A stretch of DNA of 64,000 nucleotides from Rhizobium oryziradicis (GCF_001939045.1 NZ_MKIM01000027.1:744001-808000); one strand, 5' to 3'. Positions 13,630 through 22,446 are shown, counted from the first letter of the stretch. The notes: generated by a model from the letters alone, not told the origin. Program-made: numbers and translations.

Positions 13630-14097
13630 ATGAAAGGCCGCAAGCCCGCATCCGAAAACGTTGTGCCGTTGAAGCCTGAGGACGGGCAGGGTGCGAACTT
13701 TGAGGCGCGGGCGTTGGCCAAGGCGCGGGAGCTGCGGCCTGATGAATTGCCGTTTGATGTTCGGGCGATTTGGGATCGGCTGGCACCTGGCCTGTGTGAT
13801 CCGCGCAAAAACCGGCTGAATGAAATCAATGCCTATATGTTTGAGCAGCTTTGCTGGACCATTGCCCGCCATGAGCGGTTGCGGCTGGATGTGCGCGAGG
13901 GCGGGGAAACCTATGAGAGCGAAACCCGCAACGGCAAGCAGCTAAAGAGCCGCCCGGAAGTCAGCCAGTTGAACGAGACGTGGCGGCAAATTCGGGCGCT
14001 GGCGAGTGATTTTGGCATGACGCCTTCCGCCGAGCGCGGTTTACAGGCGACTGGCCAGTTAGGATTTGAGTTCCCAACCGATGATGGATTCGATTGA
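13630..14097 (+). CDS. phage terminase small subunit, P27 family
   Basis: 155 residues. The P27-type layout is visible: basic N-terminus (MKGRKPASENVVPLKP), helical core (LPFDVRAIWDRLAPGLCDPR then INAYMFEQLCWTIARHERLR) and the acidic end. It recognises the packaging site and regulates the large subunit. It overlaps the terL start and is separated from cos and the HNH gene by the 1.9-kb cargo insertion, an unusual distance for a protein that normally acts on adjacent DNA. Confidence 0.88.
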   Translation: MKGRKPASENVVPLKPEDGQGANFEARALAKARELRPDELPFDVRAIWDRLAPGLCDPRKNRLNEINAYMFEQLCWTIARHERLRLDVREGGETYESETRNGKQLKSRPEVSQLNETWRQIRALASDFGMTPSAERGLQATGQLGFEFPTDDGFD

Positions 14098-15898
14098 TGT
14101 TGTGGTGCCGGATGTCAGCTATGATGACGATCCGGTCACGGCTTGGGCCTGTGATGTGGTGCGAGGTGATATTGTTGCCGGTCCTCATATTCGCAATGCC
14201 TGCCGCCGTCATCTTCTCGACCTTCGCGATGGCCCGGCAAGGGGTCTGCTTTGGGATCTGGAAACCGCAAACAAGCGCATCAAGTGGTTTGGCGATAAGC
14301 TGCGCCTGAATGGTGGACAGTTTGAGGGGCGGCGGTTTACGCTTCATCCCAGCCAAGCCTTTCGGGTCGGTTCGCTGTTTGGCTGGAAATGGGCAGACAC
14401 CGGGCTTCGCCGCTTTCGTCGGTTTTACGATGAGGAAGGCAAGGGCAACGGCAAATCGCCGCTGCTGGCGGGCATTGGGATCTGCATGATGGTGGCCGAT
14501 GGTGAGCCGCGTGCCGAGATTTATGCCGCTGCTGCCAAGAAAGATCAGGCGCAAGTGCTGTTTCGTGATGCGGTGGCCATGCGCGACCAATCGCCGGAAC
14601 TGACACGGCGGATTATACCATCCGGCGTAAACCCGGTTTGGCAGCTGACCTATATCAGCAAGGGCGGCGACAAGCGGTTCTTTAAGCCGATCTCGGCAGA
14701 CAAAGCGCAATCTGGCCCGCGTCCGTCTTGTGCCTTGTGTGATGAGGTGCACGAACACCCGAACCGGGATGTGATCGAAATGCTGGAACGCGGCTTTAAA
14801 TTCCGCAAACAGCCGCTTTTGGTCATGGCCACCAACTCCGGCTCTGATCGCAAATCCATCTGCTGGGAAGAGCATCAACACGCGGTCGAGGTGGCAGCGG
14901 GCATCAAACAGGATGACACGACCTTTGCCTTTGTCTGCTCATTGGATGAGGGTGACGATTGGGAGAACGACCCCAGCTGTTGGGTGAAGGCAAACCCGCT
15001 GCTCGATGTCACCGTCACCTCTGAATATTTGCACGGCGTGGTGGATCAAGCCCGGCTGATGCCGGGAAAGCGCAACAGCATTGCAAGGCTTCACTTTTGC
15101 GAATGGACGCAATCGGTCAATGCGGCAATCAAGCGCGAGGCATGGATGGCCTGCCAAGCGCCGGTTGATCTCGATGAGCTGGTGGACAAGGGCTATCCCT
15201 GCTTTGGTGGGCTGGACCTGTCGAAGACGCGGGATTTTACTGCACTCACCCTGATATGGCTTCTCGATGCCACCAAGGATTCGGAACGGATGGTGTCTAA
15301 AACATGGTTTTGGTCGCCTGCCGATACCTTGCGGGATCGCGCCAGCACAGACCAAGCGCCCTATGAGCTGTGGCGGGATCAGGGTTTCATTGAAGCCATT
15401 CCCGGCCAGCGGCTTAAATATGCGTGGCTGGCAAAAGCGCTTGCCGAGATTTGCGCCCGGTTTGAACCCAGCGAGATTGCCGCCGACCAATATGGCCTGG
15501 AGCAATTGAGCGAACACTTAGGCGATGATGGCGTGTCTTTGCCGCTGACCATTCACCCGCAAGGCTTTCAAAAGCGGGTGCTGGAACGCGACAAACACGC
15601 TGCCGATGGCGAACAGGAGATTTATCTCTGGATGCCAGACAGCATCAACAAGCTGGAAAACGCGATCTACGAGCAGCGCTTGCAGATTGACCCAAACCCG
15701 ATGCTCGATCTGTGTGCGGCAAGCGTTGTCTATACCGAAAACCGCACGGGGCAGCGCATGTTTGACAAGGAACACGCCTTCGGGCGCATCGACGGCATGG
15801 TGTCTTTGGCCATGTCGATGGGCATGGCGCTTTGCAAGGAGCGCGCAACGGGGCCGGATTTAGGCTCGTATTTGCAGGATATGGCGGGGCGATTATGA
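14081..15898 (+). CDS. phage terminase large subunit, Terminase_1 (HK97) type
   Basis: 605 residues from ATG 14081; a TTG at 14066 is an alternative. The N-terminal ATPase has a Walker A-like loop (EEGKGNGKSP, about 119-127) and Walker B (CALCDEVHEH, about 218-227). The C-terminal nuclease begins at GGLDLSKTRDFTAL with its first acidic metal ligand, and later contains AADQYGLEQL. It translocates DNA into the prohead and cuts it. It overlaps the portal gene by ATGA. Confidence 0.93.
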   Translation: MMDSIDVVVPDVSYDDDPVTAWACDVVRGDIVAGPHIRNACRRHLLDLRDGPARGLLWDLETANKRIKWFGDKLRLNGGQFEGRRFTLHPSQAFRVGSLFGWKWADTGLRRFRRFYDEEGKGNGKSPLLAGIGICMMVADGEPRAEIYAAAAKKDQAQVLFRDAVAMRDQSPELTRRIIPSGVNPVWQLTYISKGGDKRFFKPISADKAQSGPRPSCALCDEVHEHPNRDVIEMLERGFKFRKQPLLVMATNSGSDRKSICWEEHQHAVEVAAGIKQDDTTFAFVCSLDEGDDWENDPSCWVKANPLLDVTVTSEYLHGVVDQARLMPGKRNSIARLHFCEWTQSVNAAIKREAWMACQAPVDLDELVDKGYPCFGGLDLSKTRDFTALTLIWLLDATKDSERMVSKTWFWSPADTLRDRASTDQAPYELWRDQGFIEAIPGQRLKYAWLAKALAEICARFEPSEIAADQYGLEQLSEHLGDDGVSLPLTIHPQGFQKRVLERDKHAADGEQEIYLWMPDSINKLENAIYEQRLQIDPNPMLDLCAASVVYTENRTGQRMFDKEHAFGRIDGMVSLAMSMGMALCKERATGPDLGSYLQDMAGRL

Positions 15899-17178
15899 GC
15901 ATATGGAATGGTCTTTTTGGCCGTCGCAACGTCAAGCTTTCTAACCGGGATGATGCGGAGACCATTGCCGCCTCGCTGGCATCATCTGGCAGTGCGGCGG
16001 GCAAAGCGGTGACACCGGATTCGGTGTTGCAGCTGGCCACAGCGTGGTCGTGCATCCGGCTGTTGTCGGAAACCATCGGCACGCTGCCTTTGCAGGTCTA
16101 TCAGCGGCAGGGCGAGGTTAAATCCTTGGCGCGGGATCATCTGCTCTATGGGCTTTTGCACGATAGCCCAAACAGCGATCAGACAGCGGCGGAATTTGTT
16201 GAGGCCATGATTGCCTGCCTGTGTCTTTGGGGTAATTTCTACGCTCGAAAACAGTTTGTCGGCAAACGGCTGGTGGCCATTGAGCAGCTTCGCCCTGATA
16301 GAATGAGCGTGAAGCGCAACGCTATGGGGCGGCGGGTTTATACCTACAGCGGCGGGGCCAAGGCCGAAACCTTTGACGAAGACGCGATTTTCCATGTGCG
16401 CGGCTTTGGCGTGGGCGGCGATGTGGGCCTCTCACCCATTAGCTATGCGCGGCAAACCATGGGCACGGCGCTGGCTGCCGATGAAACGGCGGCGGAAACC
16501 TTCCGCAACGGCTTGCAGATCTCCGGCTTCATCAAGGAAGCGATGGGCACCAAGGCCACCAAGGAACAGCGCATGGAAATGATGCAGCTGTTTGATAGCT
16601 TCATGGGGTCGCGCAATGCAGGCAAGGTCATGCCGCTGCCCTATGGGTTTGATTTTGCCTCGATCAGCATGAACCCGGAAGATGCGCAATTGCTGCAAAC
16701 CCGGCGTTTCCATGTGGAAGAGATTTGCCGCTGGTTTCGGGTGCCGCCGTTTATGGTGGGCCATACGGAAAAGTCGAGCAGCTGGGGCACGGGGCTTGAA
16801 CAGCAGATGATTGGCTTTTTGACCTTCTCGCTGCGGCCATATCTGACCCGCATTGAACAGGCGATCAAGAAACAGCTGATTCCATTCAATGAGCGGGCAA
16901 ACCTTTATGCCGAGTTCAATCTGGATGGCCTTTTGCGGGCCGATAGCCAAGGCCGTGCGGCGCTGTTGAGCGCCCTTGGTCAAAACGGGTTCTTGACCCG
17001 CAACGAGGGTAGGGCGCTGGACAATCGCCCACCCATGCCGGGCGGCGATGTGCTGACCGTGCAATCCAATCTGGTGCCGCTCGATCAGCTGGGCAAGGTG
17101 CCCGCCACGCCAACGCCAGATGCGCCGCTTCAAACGCCAGCGCCAACACCAACGACGCCTCCACCCACCGAGGACTGA
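15895..17178 (+). CDS. phage portal protein, HK97 family
   Basis: 427 residues from ATG 15895, overlapping the terL stop. Family features include TAWSCIRLLSETIGTLPLQVY near the start, the SPISYARQTMGTALAADETA segment, and SWGTGLEQQMIGFLTFSLRP near residue 300. The tail is Pro/Thr-rich (TPTPDAPLQTPAPTPTTPP). It forms the dodecameric DNA channel at one capsid vertex. It is followed after 6 nt by the prohead protease gene. Confidence 0.93.
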   Translation: MSIWNGLFGRRNVKLSNRDDAETIAASLASSGSAAGKAVTPDSVLQLATAWSCIRLLSETIGTLPLQVYQRQGEVKSLARDHLLYGLLHDSPNSDQTAAEFVEAMIACLCLWGNFYARKQFVGKRLVAIEQLRPDRMSVKRNAMGRRVYTYSGGAKAETFDEDAIFHVRGFGVGGDVGLSPISYARQTMGTALAADETAAETFRNGLQISGFIKEAMGTKATKEQRMEMMQLFDSFMGSRNAGKVMPLPYGFDFASISMNPEDAQLLQTRRFHVEEICRWFRVPPFMVGHTEKSSSWGTGLEQQMIGFLTFSLRPYLTRIEQAIKKQLIPFNERANLYAEFNLDGLLRADSQGRAALLSALGQNGFLTRNEGRALDNRPPMPGGDVLTVQSNLVPLDQLGKVPATPTPDAPLQTPAPTPTTPPPTED

Positions 17179-17184
17179 TCACCC

Positions 17185-17865
17185 ATGAAAACCAAGAATT
17201 TTGACCTGCAGGTGAAAAGCCTGTCGGAAGACGGCACCTTTTTGGGCTACGGCTCGATTTTTGGCAATGTCGATAGCTATGGCGAAAAGGTCATGCAGGG
17301 CGCGTTTAACGAAAGCCTCGCCCGCCATAAAGCCCAAGGCTCCAGCGTTAAAATGCTGTGGCAGCACGACCCAAGCCAGCCAATTGGCATATGGGAAGAC
17401 CTCACAGAAGATAGCCGGGGCCTGCATGGCAAAGGCCGGTTGATCCTTGAGGTTGAGAAGGCCCGCGAAGCCTTGGCGCTGATGAAGGCCAAGGCGCTGG
17501 GCGGTCTTTCCATCGGCTATCGCGAGGAAGACACCGACCGCGACGGCAAGGTGAAGCTTCTCAAAAAGCTGGACCTTTACGAGATCAGCCCCGTGACCTT
17601 TCCCGCCAATGATCAGGCGACGATTGAAAGCGTCAAATCAGACCAATTTACCGAATTTGTGCAGCGGCTGAAGGATGGCAACCCCATGCCAGCCGATGAC
17701 TTTGCCGAGATCCTGCGCGGCCTCGGTGTTCCATCTTCCATCGCCTCGGAAATTGCCACGCTTGGCTATGCCAAGGCGGTCAATGCGCAAACCCACGCCG
17801 ATGAGGCGGCCAGTAATGCGTTGAAAGCGCTTCGCGATGCCGCCAGCTCCTTCAAAACCCTTTGA
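17185..17865 (+). CDS. HK97-family prohead protease (peptidase S78)
   Basis: 226 residues. Typical start (GTFLGYGSIFGNVDSYGEKV), catalytic His region KMLWQHDPSQPIG and catalytic Ser region ALGGLSIGY, then LYEISPVTFPANDQATI. It matures the capsid by cleaving the delta domain of the coat protein and itself. The residues beyond about 155 are an extra scaffold-like helical tail, consistent with some phages fusing scaffold and protease functions. Confidence 0.92.
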   Translation: MKTKNFDLQVKSLSEDGTFLGYGSIFGNVDSYGEKVMQGAFNESLARHKAQGSSVKMLWQHDPSQPIGIWEDLTEDSRGLHGKGRLILEVEKAREALALMKAKALGGLSIGYREEDTDRDGKVKLLKKLDLYEISPVTFPANDQATIESVKSDQFTEFVQRLKDGNPMPADDFAEILRGLGVPSSIASEIATLGYAKAVNAQTHADEAASNALKALRDAASSFKTL

Positions 17866-17899
17866 TCATCAAACCAGCCCACCAAAAGGAAATTACCCC

Positions 17900-19102
17900 A
17901 TGAACGAACTCGAAACCTTGGCCCGTGACCTCAAAACAGCCGCCGATGAGGTCAAGCGCTCTGCCGAAACCACCAACATTGAAATCAAAAACCTCGGCAA
18001 GGTGACGGACGAAACCAAGAAAGCCGCCGATGAGGCGCTGATCAAGCACAATGAGCTGTCTGCCCGCATGACCGAGCTGGAACAGAAAATGGTGCGCGGC
18101 CCCGGTGAGCCGGAACGCCAGAAATCCATAGGCCAGTCGGTGACTGAGCATGAGGATTTCAAGCATTTTATCAAATCCGGTGCCAAGGGCCGCATGTCGA
18201 TCTCGGTCAAGGCGATCATTTCGGCGCTGACCACCGATGCCGATGGTTCTGCCGGTGATTTGATTGTGCCGCAACGCCAGCCCGGCATTCTGGGCCTGCC
18301 ACAGCGCCGCTTGACCATTCGCGATTTGATCATGCCGGGGCAAATGTCCTCCAATGCCATTCAATATGTCAAGGAAACCGGCTTCACCAACAATGCCGCC
18401 ACCGTTTCGGAAACATCGGGCGCGACCAAGCCGCAATCCGAAATCAAGTTTGATATTGTCACGGCACCCGTGGCAACGATTGCCCATTGGGTGATTGCCA
18501 CCAAACAGATTTTGGATGATGTGCCGCAGCTGCAATCCTATATCGACGGGCGGCTGCGCTATGGCCTGGCCCTCACCGAAGAGGCTCAATTGTTGATGGG
18601 CAGCGGCACGGGCACCAACCTCAACGGCATTTATACGCAAGCCACCGTGTTCACACCGCCGGTTAAATTGCCTGCGGGCGTCACCAAGATTGACGTGATC
18701 CGCCTTGCCATGCTGCAAGCATTCCTGGCCGAATATCCGCCAAATGGCATTGTGATGCATCCCGGCGATTGGGCAACCATTGAGCTGGTGAAGGATACCA
18801 CGGGCCGCCACATCATTGGTAACCCGCAAGGCCAAGCCGAAGCCCGCCTGTGGCGTTTGCCGGTGGTGGAAACACAAGCCATGCCGATGGATAACTTCCT
18901 GACCGGCGCTTTCCAGCTGGGTGCGCAGATTTTTGACCGGGAAGACGCCAACGTGGAAATCTCCACAGAAGACGGCAACAACTTCACCAAAAACCTTGTG
19001 ACCATCCGTGCAGAAGAGCGCTTGGCCATGGCCACCTATCGGCCAGAAGCCTTTGTGAAGGGCGCATTTGCAACCGCGATGGCGGCGGCAACCGAGGCCT
19101 GA
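17900..19102 (+). CDS. major capsid protein, HK97 family
   Basis: 400 residues from ATG 17900 (AAAAGGAAA upstream). Residues 1-95 are a coiled-coil delta/scaffolding domain (LARDLKTAADEVKRSAETTN). The coat core follows, with PQRQPGILGLPQRRLTIRDL, the E-loop region, and LTEEAQLLMGSGTGTNLNGI, a hallmark of HK97-type coats. It ends with ATYRPEAFVKGAFATA. It is the most abundant structural protein and is followed by an unusual hairpin (19159-19195). Confidence 0.94.
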   Translation: MNELETLARDLKTAADEVKRSAETTNIEIKNLGKVTDETKKAADEALIKHNELSARMTELEQKMVRGPGEPERQKSIGQSVTEHEDFKHFIKSGAKGRMSISVKAIISALTTDADGSAGDLIVPQRQPGILGLPQRRLTIRDLIMPGQMSSNAIQYVKETGFTNNAATVSETSGATKPQSEIKFDIVTAPVATIAHWVIATKQILDDVPQLQSYIDGRLRYGLALTEEAQLLMGSGTGTNLNGIYTQATVFTPPVKLPAGVTKIDVIRLAMLQAFLAEYPPNGIVMHPGDWATIELVKDTTGRHIIGNPQGQAEARLWRLPVVETQAMPMDNFLTGAFQLGAQIFDREDANVEISTEDGNNFTKNLVTIRAEERLAMATYRPEAFVKGAFATAMAAATEA

Positions 19103-19158
19103 TTGGCGCTGCTTCCAGAGACGCAAAACCTCACTCCGAAAGCAGCCGCCTCCACATA

Positions 19159-19195
19159 GGCCAACATGGTTAGCAACCGATTAACCATGTTGGCC
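19159..19195 (+). promoter_or_regulatory. perfect 14-bp hairpin downstream of the capsid gene
   Basis: GGCCAACATGGTTA (19159-19172) and TAACCATGTTGGCC (19182-19195) are exact inverted repeats with a 9-nt loop. No T run follows, so it is not a standard terminator. Its place just after the capsid gene suggests mRNA 3'-end stabilisation or partial transcription attenuation. Confidence 0.55.
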
Positions 19196-19231
19196 GCCTT
19201 CAACAAAACAACGCGAAAAAGGTTATGGATC

Positions 19232-19462
19232 ATGAAACTCGAAGCGCTTGATAATTTTTACACCGACGAAACCAAACAGGTTTTGGCAGGCCGAACCTTC
19301 ACCGTGGAAAGTCTAGAAACCGCAAAAGAGCTGATCAAGGCCGGGCTTGCGCAAGAGGTGGAAGACGACGGCGAAGAGGCCACAGACGCCGGTGATCCCG
19401 ATGCTACCAAGGCCGAGACCAATTTGAAAAACAAGGCGAAAGCCCCGCCTGCCAATAAGTGA
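19232..19462 (+). CDS. small phage head-module protein, unknown
   Basis: 76 residues from ATG 19232 with AAAAAGG upstream. The N-terminal half is compact (NFYTDETKQVLAGRTFTVES and LETAKELIKAGLAQEVEDDG). The C-terminus is low-complexity, acidic then lysine-rich. The first part resembles the small SH3-like/FtsZ-tail-like accessory proteins that follow the capsid gene in rhizobial siphoviruses. Role in the virion unknown. Confidence 0.6.
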   Translation: MKLEALDNFYTDETKQVLAGRTFTVESLETAKELIKAGLAQEVEDDGEEATDAGDPDATKAETNLKNKAKAPPANK

Positions 19463-19470
19463 GGCGCGCC

Positions 19471-20061
19471 ATGCTGGTGTCTGTGATTGAACCGCCCACC
19501 GCTGTGGTGACCGTGGATGAGGCAAGAGCGCATTTGCGCCTCGACCACACCGATGATGATGGCTTGCTCGAAACCCTGATCAAAGCGGCAACGGGCTGGA
19601 TTGATGGTCCAGCCGGTTGGCTTGGCCGCTGCATTGGCGGCCAGGTGCTGGAAATGCGCCTTGCCCGCTGGCCATCAAGGGGCAGCGATCTGCCTTTGCC
19701 TTATCCACCCGTGGTGCAGATCGAACAGGTCGCCCACCTCGGCAGTGATGGCAATGAACAGCCGGTGTCAGATACGCTCTATCGCTTGGCGGGCAACCGC
19801 CTGTGGCTGATGCCGGATTTTGTTGCCCCTGTTGGCGGTGATGAACCCTATCCGGTGCGCATCCGCTACTGGGCGGGCTATGGCGCAATGAATGCGCAAG
19901 GCCAGTGGGAGAACGACGCTCCAGCCACCATTAAAGCGGCCATCTTGATGCTGGTCGGCCAATGGTATGCCAACCCCGAAGCGGTCGCCACAGCCACCAG
20001 CAACGACACCATGCCCTTTGCCGTCGAAGCGCTTCTCCAACCCTATCGGGTGCTGTCATGA
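19471..20061 (+). CDS. head-tail connector protein, gp6-like
   Basis: 196 residues from ATG 19471 (a GTG at 19459 overlaps the previous stop and is an alternative). The N-terminal helical bundle (TVDEARAHLRLDHTDDDGLL then ETLIKAATGWIDGPAGWLGR) is diagnostic of the gp6/Phage_connect family; the rest forms a beta domain (DTLYRLAGNRLWLMPDFVAP), ending in helical WYANPEAVA. It forms the ring below the portal. Confidence 0.85.
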   Translation: MLVSVIEPPTAVVTVDEARAHLRLDHTDDDGLLETLIKAATGWIDGPAGWLGRCIGGQVLEMRLARWPSRGSDLPLPYPPVVQIEQVAHLGSDGNEQPVSDTLYRLAGNRLWLMPDFVAPVGGDEPYPVRIRYWAGYGAMNAQGQWENDAPATIKAAILMLVGQWYANPEAVATATSNDTMPFAVEALLQPYRVLS

Positions 20062-20258
20062 AGGTGCGGTTTACCGAGGATTTTGATTACCGGCCAACAC
20101 CGGCCTGCACCATCGCTTACAAAGCCGGGATGGTGGAAACCGTCAAGCGTGCTTGCGGCGAGGATGCGGTGGCAAAGGGCAAGGCGGTGGAAGTGCTGCC
20201 GCGTGGCCGCAAAGCCAAGGCCGTCAAAGAGGAGCAAGCCGATGGCGACCAACAATAG
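20058..20258 (+). CDS. small phage head-module protein, unknown
   Basis: 66 residues from ATG 20058, overlapping the connector stop (ATGA). It begins MKVRFTEDFDYRPTPACTIA and ends in a lysine/glutamate tail. It resembles in size and layout the small protein at 19232, with a compact beta start, short helical middle and charged end. It overlaps the following head-tail adaptor gene by 17 nt, showing tight translational coupling. Confidence 0.55.
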   Translation: MKVRFTEDFDYRPTPACTIAYKAGMVETVKRACGEDAVAKGKAVEVLPRGRKAKAVKEEQADGDQQ

Positions 20259-20589
20259 CGCGGGCCAGCTGACCGAGCGCGTGGCGTTTGAGCAAAAAGG
20301 CAGCGCCCCCGATGGCTATGGCGGCACCACCACCGCCTTTGCCGAGCAATTCACCTGCCGGGCAGGCTTCCAACATTTGCGCGGCGGCGAGGCGGTGCAG
20401 GCGGCGCGCCTGCAAGGCCAGCACACCCTTATTATTCGGGTTCGCGCCAGCAGCCTCACAAAAGCCGTAACAGGGGATTGGCGGGTGCGCGATACCCGCA
20501 AACGCACAGTTTACGCCATCAAGGACGTGGAGCTGGAAACCAACCGCATGTTTATCAGCTTCACATGCCAAAGCGGCGTGGCGGGATGA
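20242..20589 (+). CDS. head-tail adaptor (head closure) protein
   Basis: 115 residues from ATG 20242 with GAGGAG upstream. Family features: AGQLTERVAFEQKGSAPDGY at the start, a central QAARLQGQHTLIIRVR, and the end DTRKRTVYAIKDVELETNRM. This is the Phage_H_T_join/SPP1 gp16-like family that closes the connector and joins the tail. It overlaps the downstream gp10-like gene. Confidence 0.88.
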   Translation: MATNNSAGQLTERVAFEQKGSAPDGYGGTTTAFAEQFTCRAGFQHLRGGEAVQAARLQGQHTLIIRVRASSLTKAVTGDWRVRDTRKRTVYAIKDVELETNRMFISFTCQSGVAG

Positions 20590-21044
20590 AGATCCGCAAT
20601 CTGGATCGGCTTAAACGCCGGATCAAGCACATGCCAGCGGCCACGAAGGTGGAAATTCGGGCGGCGCTGGATGATGGATCGACTGAGATGGTCGATCTTG
20701 CAAAATCATTTGTCCCGAAAAAAAGCGGTGCTCTTAGAAACAGCATCGACAAAACTTGGGGTGAATACAGGCCGCAAAATGCCAATGTGCGCGGCGTCTC
20801 GGCTGGTGGCGCGGGTCATGAGCTATCGGTTGTGATTCATGCCGGTGATGCCGAGGCCTATTATGCTTCGTGGGTGGAGTTCGGCACGGCCCCCCACAAG
20901 AATGGCGGAAAATTCAAGGGTACGCAAAATCCCGGTGCCAAGGCCAGCCCTTACTTCTTCCCTGCCTATCGACTTTTGAAAAAGCGGATGAAATCGAAGC
21001 TATCCCGCGCCATGCGACGGGCGATTAAAAAGGCTGCGTCATGA
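20586..21044 (+). CDS. HK97 gp10-like tail completion protein
   Basis: 152 residues from ATG 20586, overlapping the adaptor stop. Hallmarks of the gp10 family are DLAKSFVPKKSGALRNSIDK and ASWVEFGTAPH followed by SPYFFPAYRLLKKRM. It acts at the head-tail or tail-terminator interface. The lysine-rich C-terminal helix is typical. Confidence 0.9.
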   Translation: MKIRNLDRLKRRIKHMPAATKVEIRAALDDGSTEMVDLAKSFVPKKSGALRNSIDKTWGEYRPQNANVRGVSAGGAGHELSVVIHAGDAEAYYASWVEFGTAPHKNGGKFKGTQNPGAKASPYFFPAYRLLKKRMKSKLSRAMRRAIKKAAS

Positions 21045-21445
21045 CTGCCGGAAAAATGATTGCAGGCGAAGTGCAAAAGGCAATCTACGACGCCATGATC
21101 GCGGCCAATTGCTGCGATGGCCGCATTTACGATGGTGTGCCACCGGATGCGGTCTTTCCTTATCACACCATCGGTGATGAGCAGGTGTCCGATGATGGCG
21201 GCAGCTGCGGCAATATGTGGATCGTTCATTGCGACATTCACTCATGGTCGCGGCCTGATAGCGGCTCAAAAGCAGAAGTGAAGGCGGCACGCTCTGCGGC
21301 CTTTGAGGCGGTTTCCGCCATTACCGATATTTCCGGCTTTCAATTTGATGGCGTGTCGCTGGAAACAGCGCGCACGCTGTCCGACCCTGATGGCATCACG
21401 CAACATGACGTGATGACCATCAAATTCCTCATCAACTCACTCTGA
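21041..21445 (+). CDS. DUF3168-type tail terminator/completion protein
   Basis: 134 residues from ATG 21041, overlapping the gp10-like stop. The pattern IYDGVPPDAVFPYHTIGDEQ, then HCDIHSWSRPDSGSKAEVKA and the C-terminal THDVMTIKF-like beta strand (QHDVMTIKFLINSL) fits the DUF3168 family, which caps the tail tube. It is followed by a 15-nt gap and the tail tube gene. Confidence 0.88.
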   Translation: MTAGKMIAGEVQKAIYDAMIAANCCDGRIYDGVPPDAVFPYHTIGDEQVSDDGGSCGNMWIVHCDIHSWSRPDSGSKAEVKAARSAAFEAVSAITDISGFQFDGVSLETARTLSDPDGITQHDVMTIKFLINSL

Positions 21446-21460
21446 TCTTAGGAGACGACC

Positions 21461-21910
21461 ATGGCCCCCGTAAAAGGTCTCAAGGGCGAAAAGCTGCTTG
21501 TGCAAATTGGTGACGGCGCATCGCCGGAAACGTTTGTGATTGATTGCCTGATCAACACAGATCGCGGCATCAAATTTTCATCGGATACCACCGATACCAA
21601 TCTGCCCGATTGTGATAATCCCGGCGCGCCTGCGTGGAAGTTCCGCAATAAGGACGGCTTTTCTGCCGAAATTTCCGGCTCTGGCAAAGTGCATACGCCA
21701 TCGGTCAAGCTGTTTTGGGATTGGTTCAATTCCGATGAAGGCAAGAACGTCCGCGTGCTTGTTGATGTGGCGGTAGGTGTTGGCGGTGGCTATTGGATTG
21801 GCGCATTTAAACTCACCGATTTCGATGTGACCGGCACACCAAAAGAATACGCTGATTGCAGCGTTACACTGCAATCAGATGGCGTCATCACATGGGTGGA
21901 TGCTGTCTGA
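21461..21910 (+). CDS. major tail tube protein
   Basis: 149 residues. It begins MAPVKGLKGEKLLVQIGDGA and contains DTTDTNLPDCDNPGAPAWKF and the closing GTPKEYADCSVTLQSDGVIT, consistent with TP901-1-type tail tube proteins of siphoviruses. It polymerises around the tape measure to form the non-contractile tail. GGAGA lies upstream; its stop overlaps the next gene by 1 nt (TGATGG). Confidence 0.85.
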   Translation: MAPVKGLKGEKLLVQIGDGASPETFVIDCLINTDRGIKFSSDTTDTNLPDCDNPGAPAWKFRNKDGFSAEISGSGKVHTPSVKLFWDWFNSDEGKNVRVLVDVAVGVGGGYWIGAFKLTDFDVTGTPKEYADCSVTLQSDGVITWVDAV

Positions 21911-22299
21911 TGGCCGGTCATGGATCAATCACACTCGATTGGGCGGACGGTGAATACACTTTCCGCCTGCCTCTTAAACAGCTGGAAGAGCTGGAGCAGC
22001 GCTTTGATCGCTCGATCTTCGTCATCACGGATCGAATGGCCACCCGCACGGCCACATCCTCGGAAATCCGCGAGGTTTTGCGTCTCGGTCTGATTGGTGG
22101 TGGCGCAAAGCCAGCCGATGCCCTGCCGCTGGTGCGCAAATATGTTGATGAGCGCCCTTTGGATGAAAACCGCGATACGGCTCATGTGATCTGCCTTGCA
22201 GCTCTTGCCCGTGTCCATGGTGACGGTGTCAGCGCGGGGGAGAACGTGGCGGAGCTGAGCGGCTCGACTTCGCCTCCATCCATGGAGCCGCAATCCTGA
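21910..22299 (+). CDS. tail assembly chaperone, gene-transfer-agent family (G-like)
   Basis: 129 residues. LPLKQLEELEQRFDRSIFVI and SSEIREVLRLGLIGGGAKP are typical of the GTA-gp10/Phage_TAC_11 family. It is the lambda gpG counterpart: it coats the tape measure during tail assembly. A run of five G at 22236-22240 near the C-terminus is a candidate slippery site producing a longer form by -1 frameshift. Confidence 0.85.
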   Translation: MAGHGSITLDWADGEYTFRLPLKQLEELEQRFDRSIFVITDRMATRTATSSEIREVLRLGLIGGGAKPADALPLVRKYVDERPLDENRDTAHVICLAALARVHGDGVSAGENVAELSGSTSPPSMEPQS

Positions 22300-22445
22300 T
22301 CGGTTTGCAAGATGTTGGCCATCTATCCATTGGCCAATGGTCTGTCATGATTTCGGCCTGGGCGCTTGCCCACGGTGATCACAAACCACAATCCCCAAGC
22401 GACGATGAATTTGAACAGGCTGTGAGCCGCGCAAGGATGCTTTGA
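22236..22445 (+). CDS. frameshift extension of the tail chaperone (GT-like)
   Basis: In the -1 frame relative to the chaperone, an open stretch runs from 22224 to TGA 22443-22445, ending 1 nt before the tape-measure ATG. A glycine tRNA on GGG (22237-22239) can re-pair at 22236-22238. The product would gain about 68 residues, including GHLSIGQWSVMISAWALAHG and DDEFEQAVSRARML. Gene order G, GT, tape measure with a -1 shift is conserved in long-tailed phages. No independent start with a good ribosome site is seen. Confidence 0.65.
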   Translation, partial: GGERGGAERLDFASIHGAAILIGLQDVGHLSIGQWSVMISAWALAHGDHKPQSPSDDEFEQAVSRARML

Positions 22446-22446
22446 T

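Noticed and set aside
17852-19126. 424-codon minus-strand open frame opposite the capsid gene
   Set aside because: A shadow caused by GC-biased third positions of the capsid gene; no ribosome site and no family resemblance.
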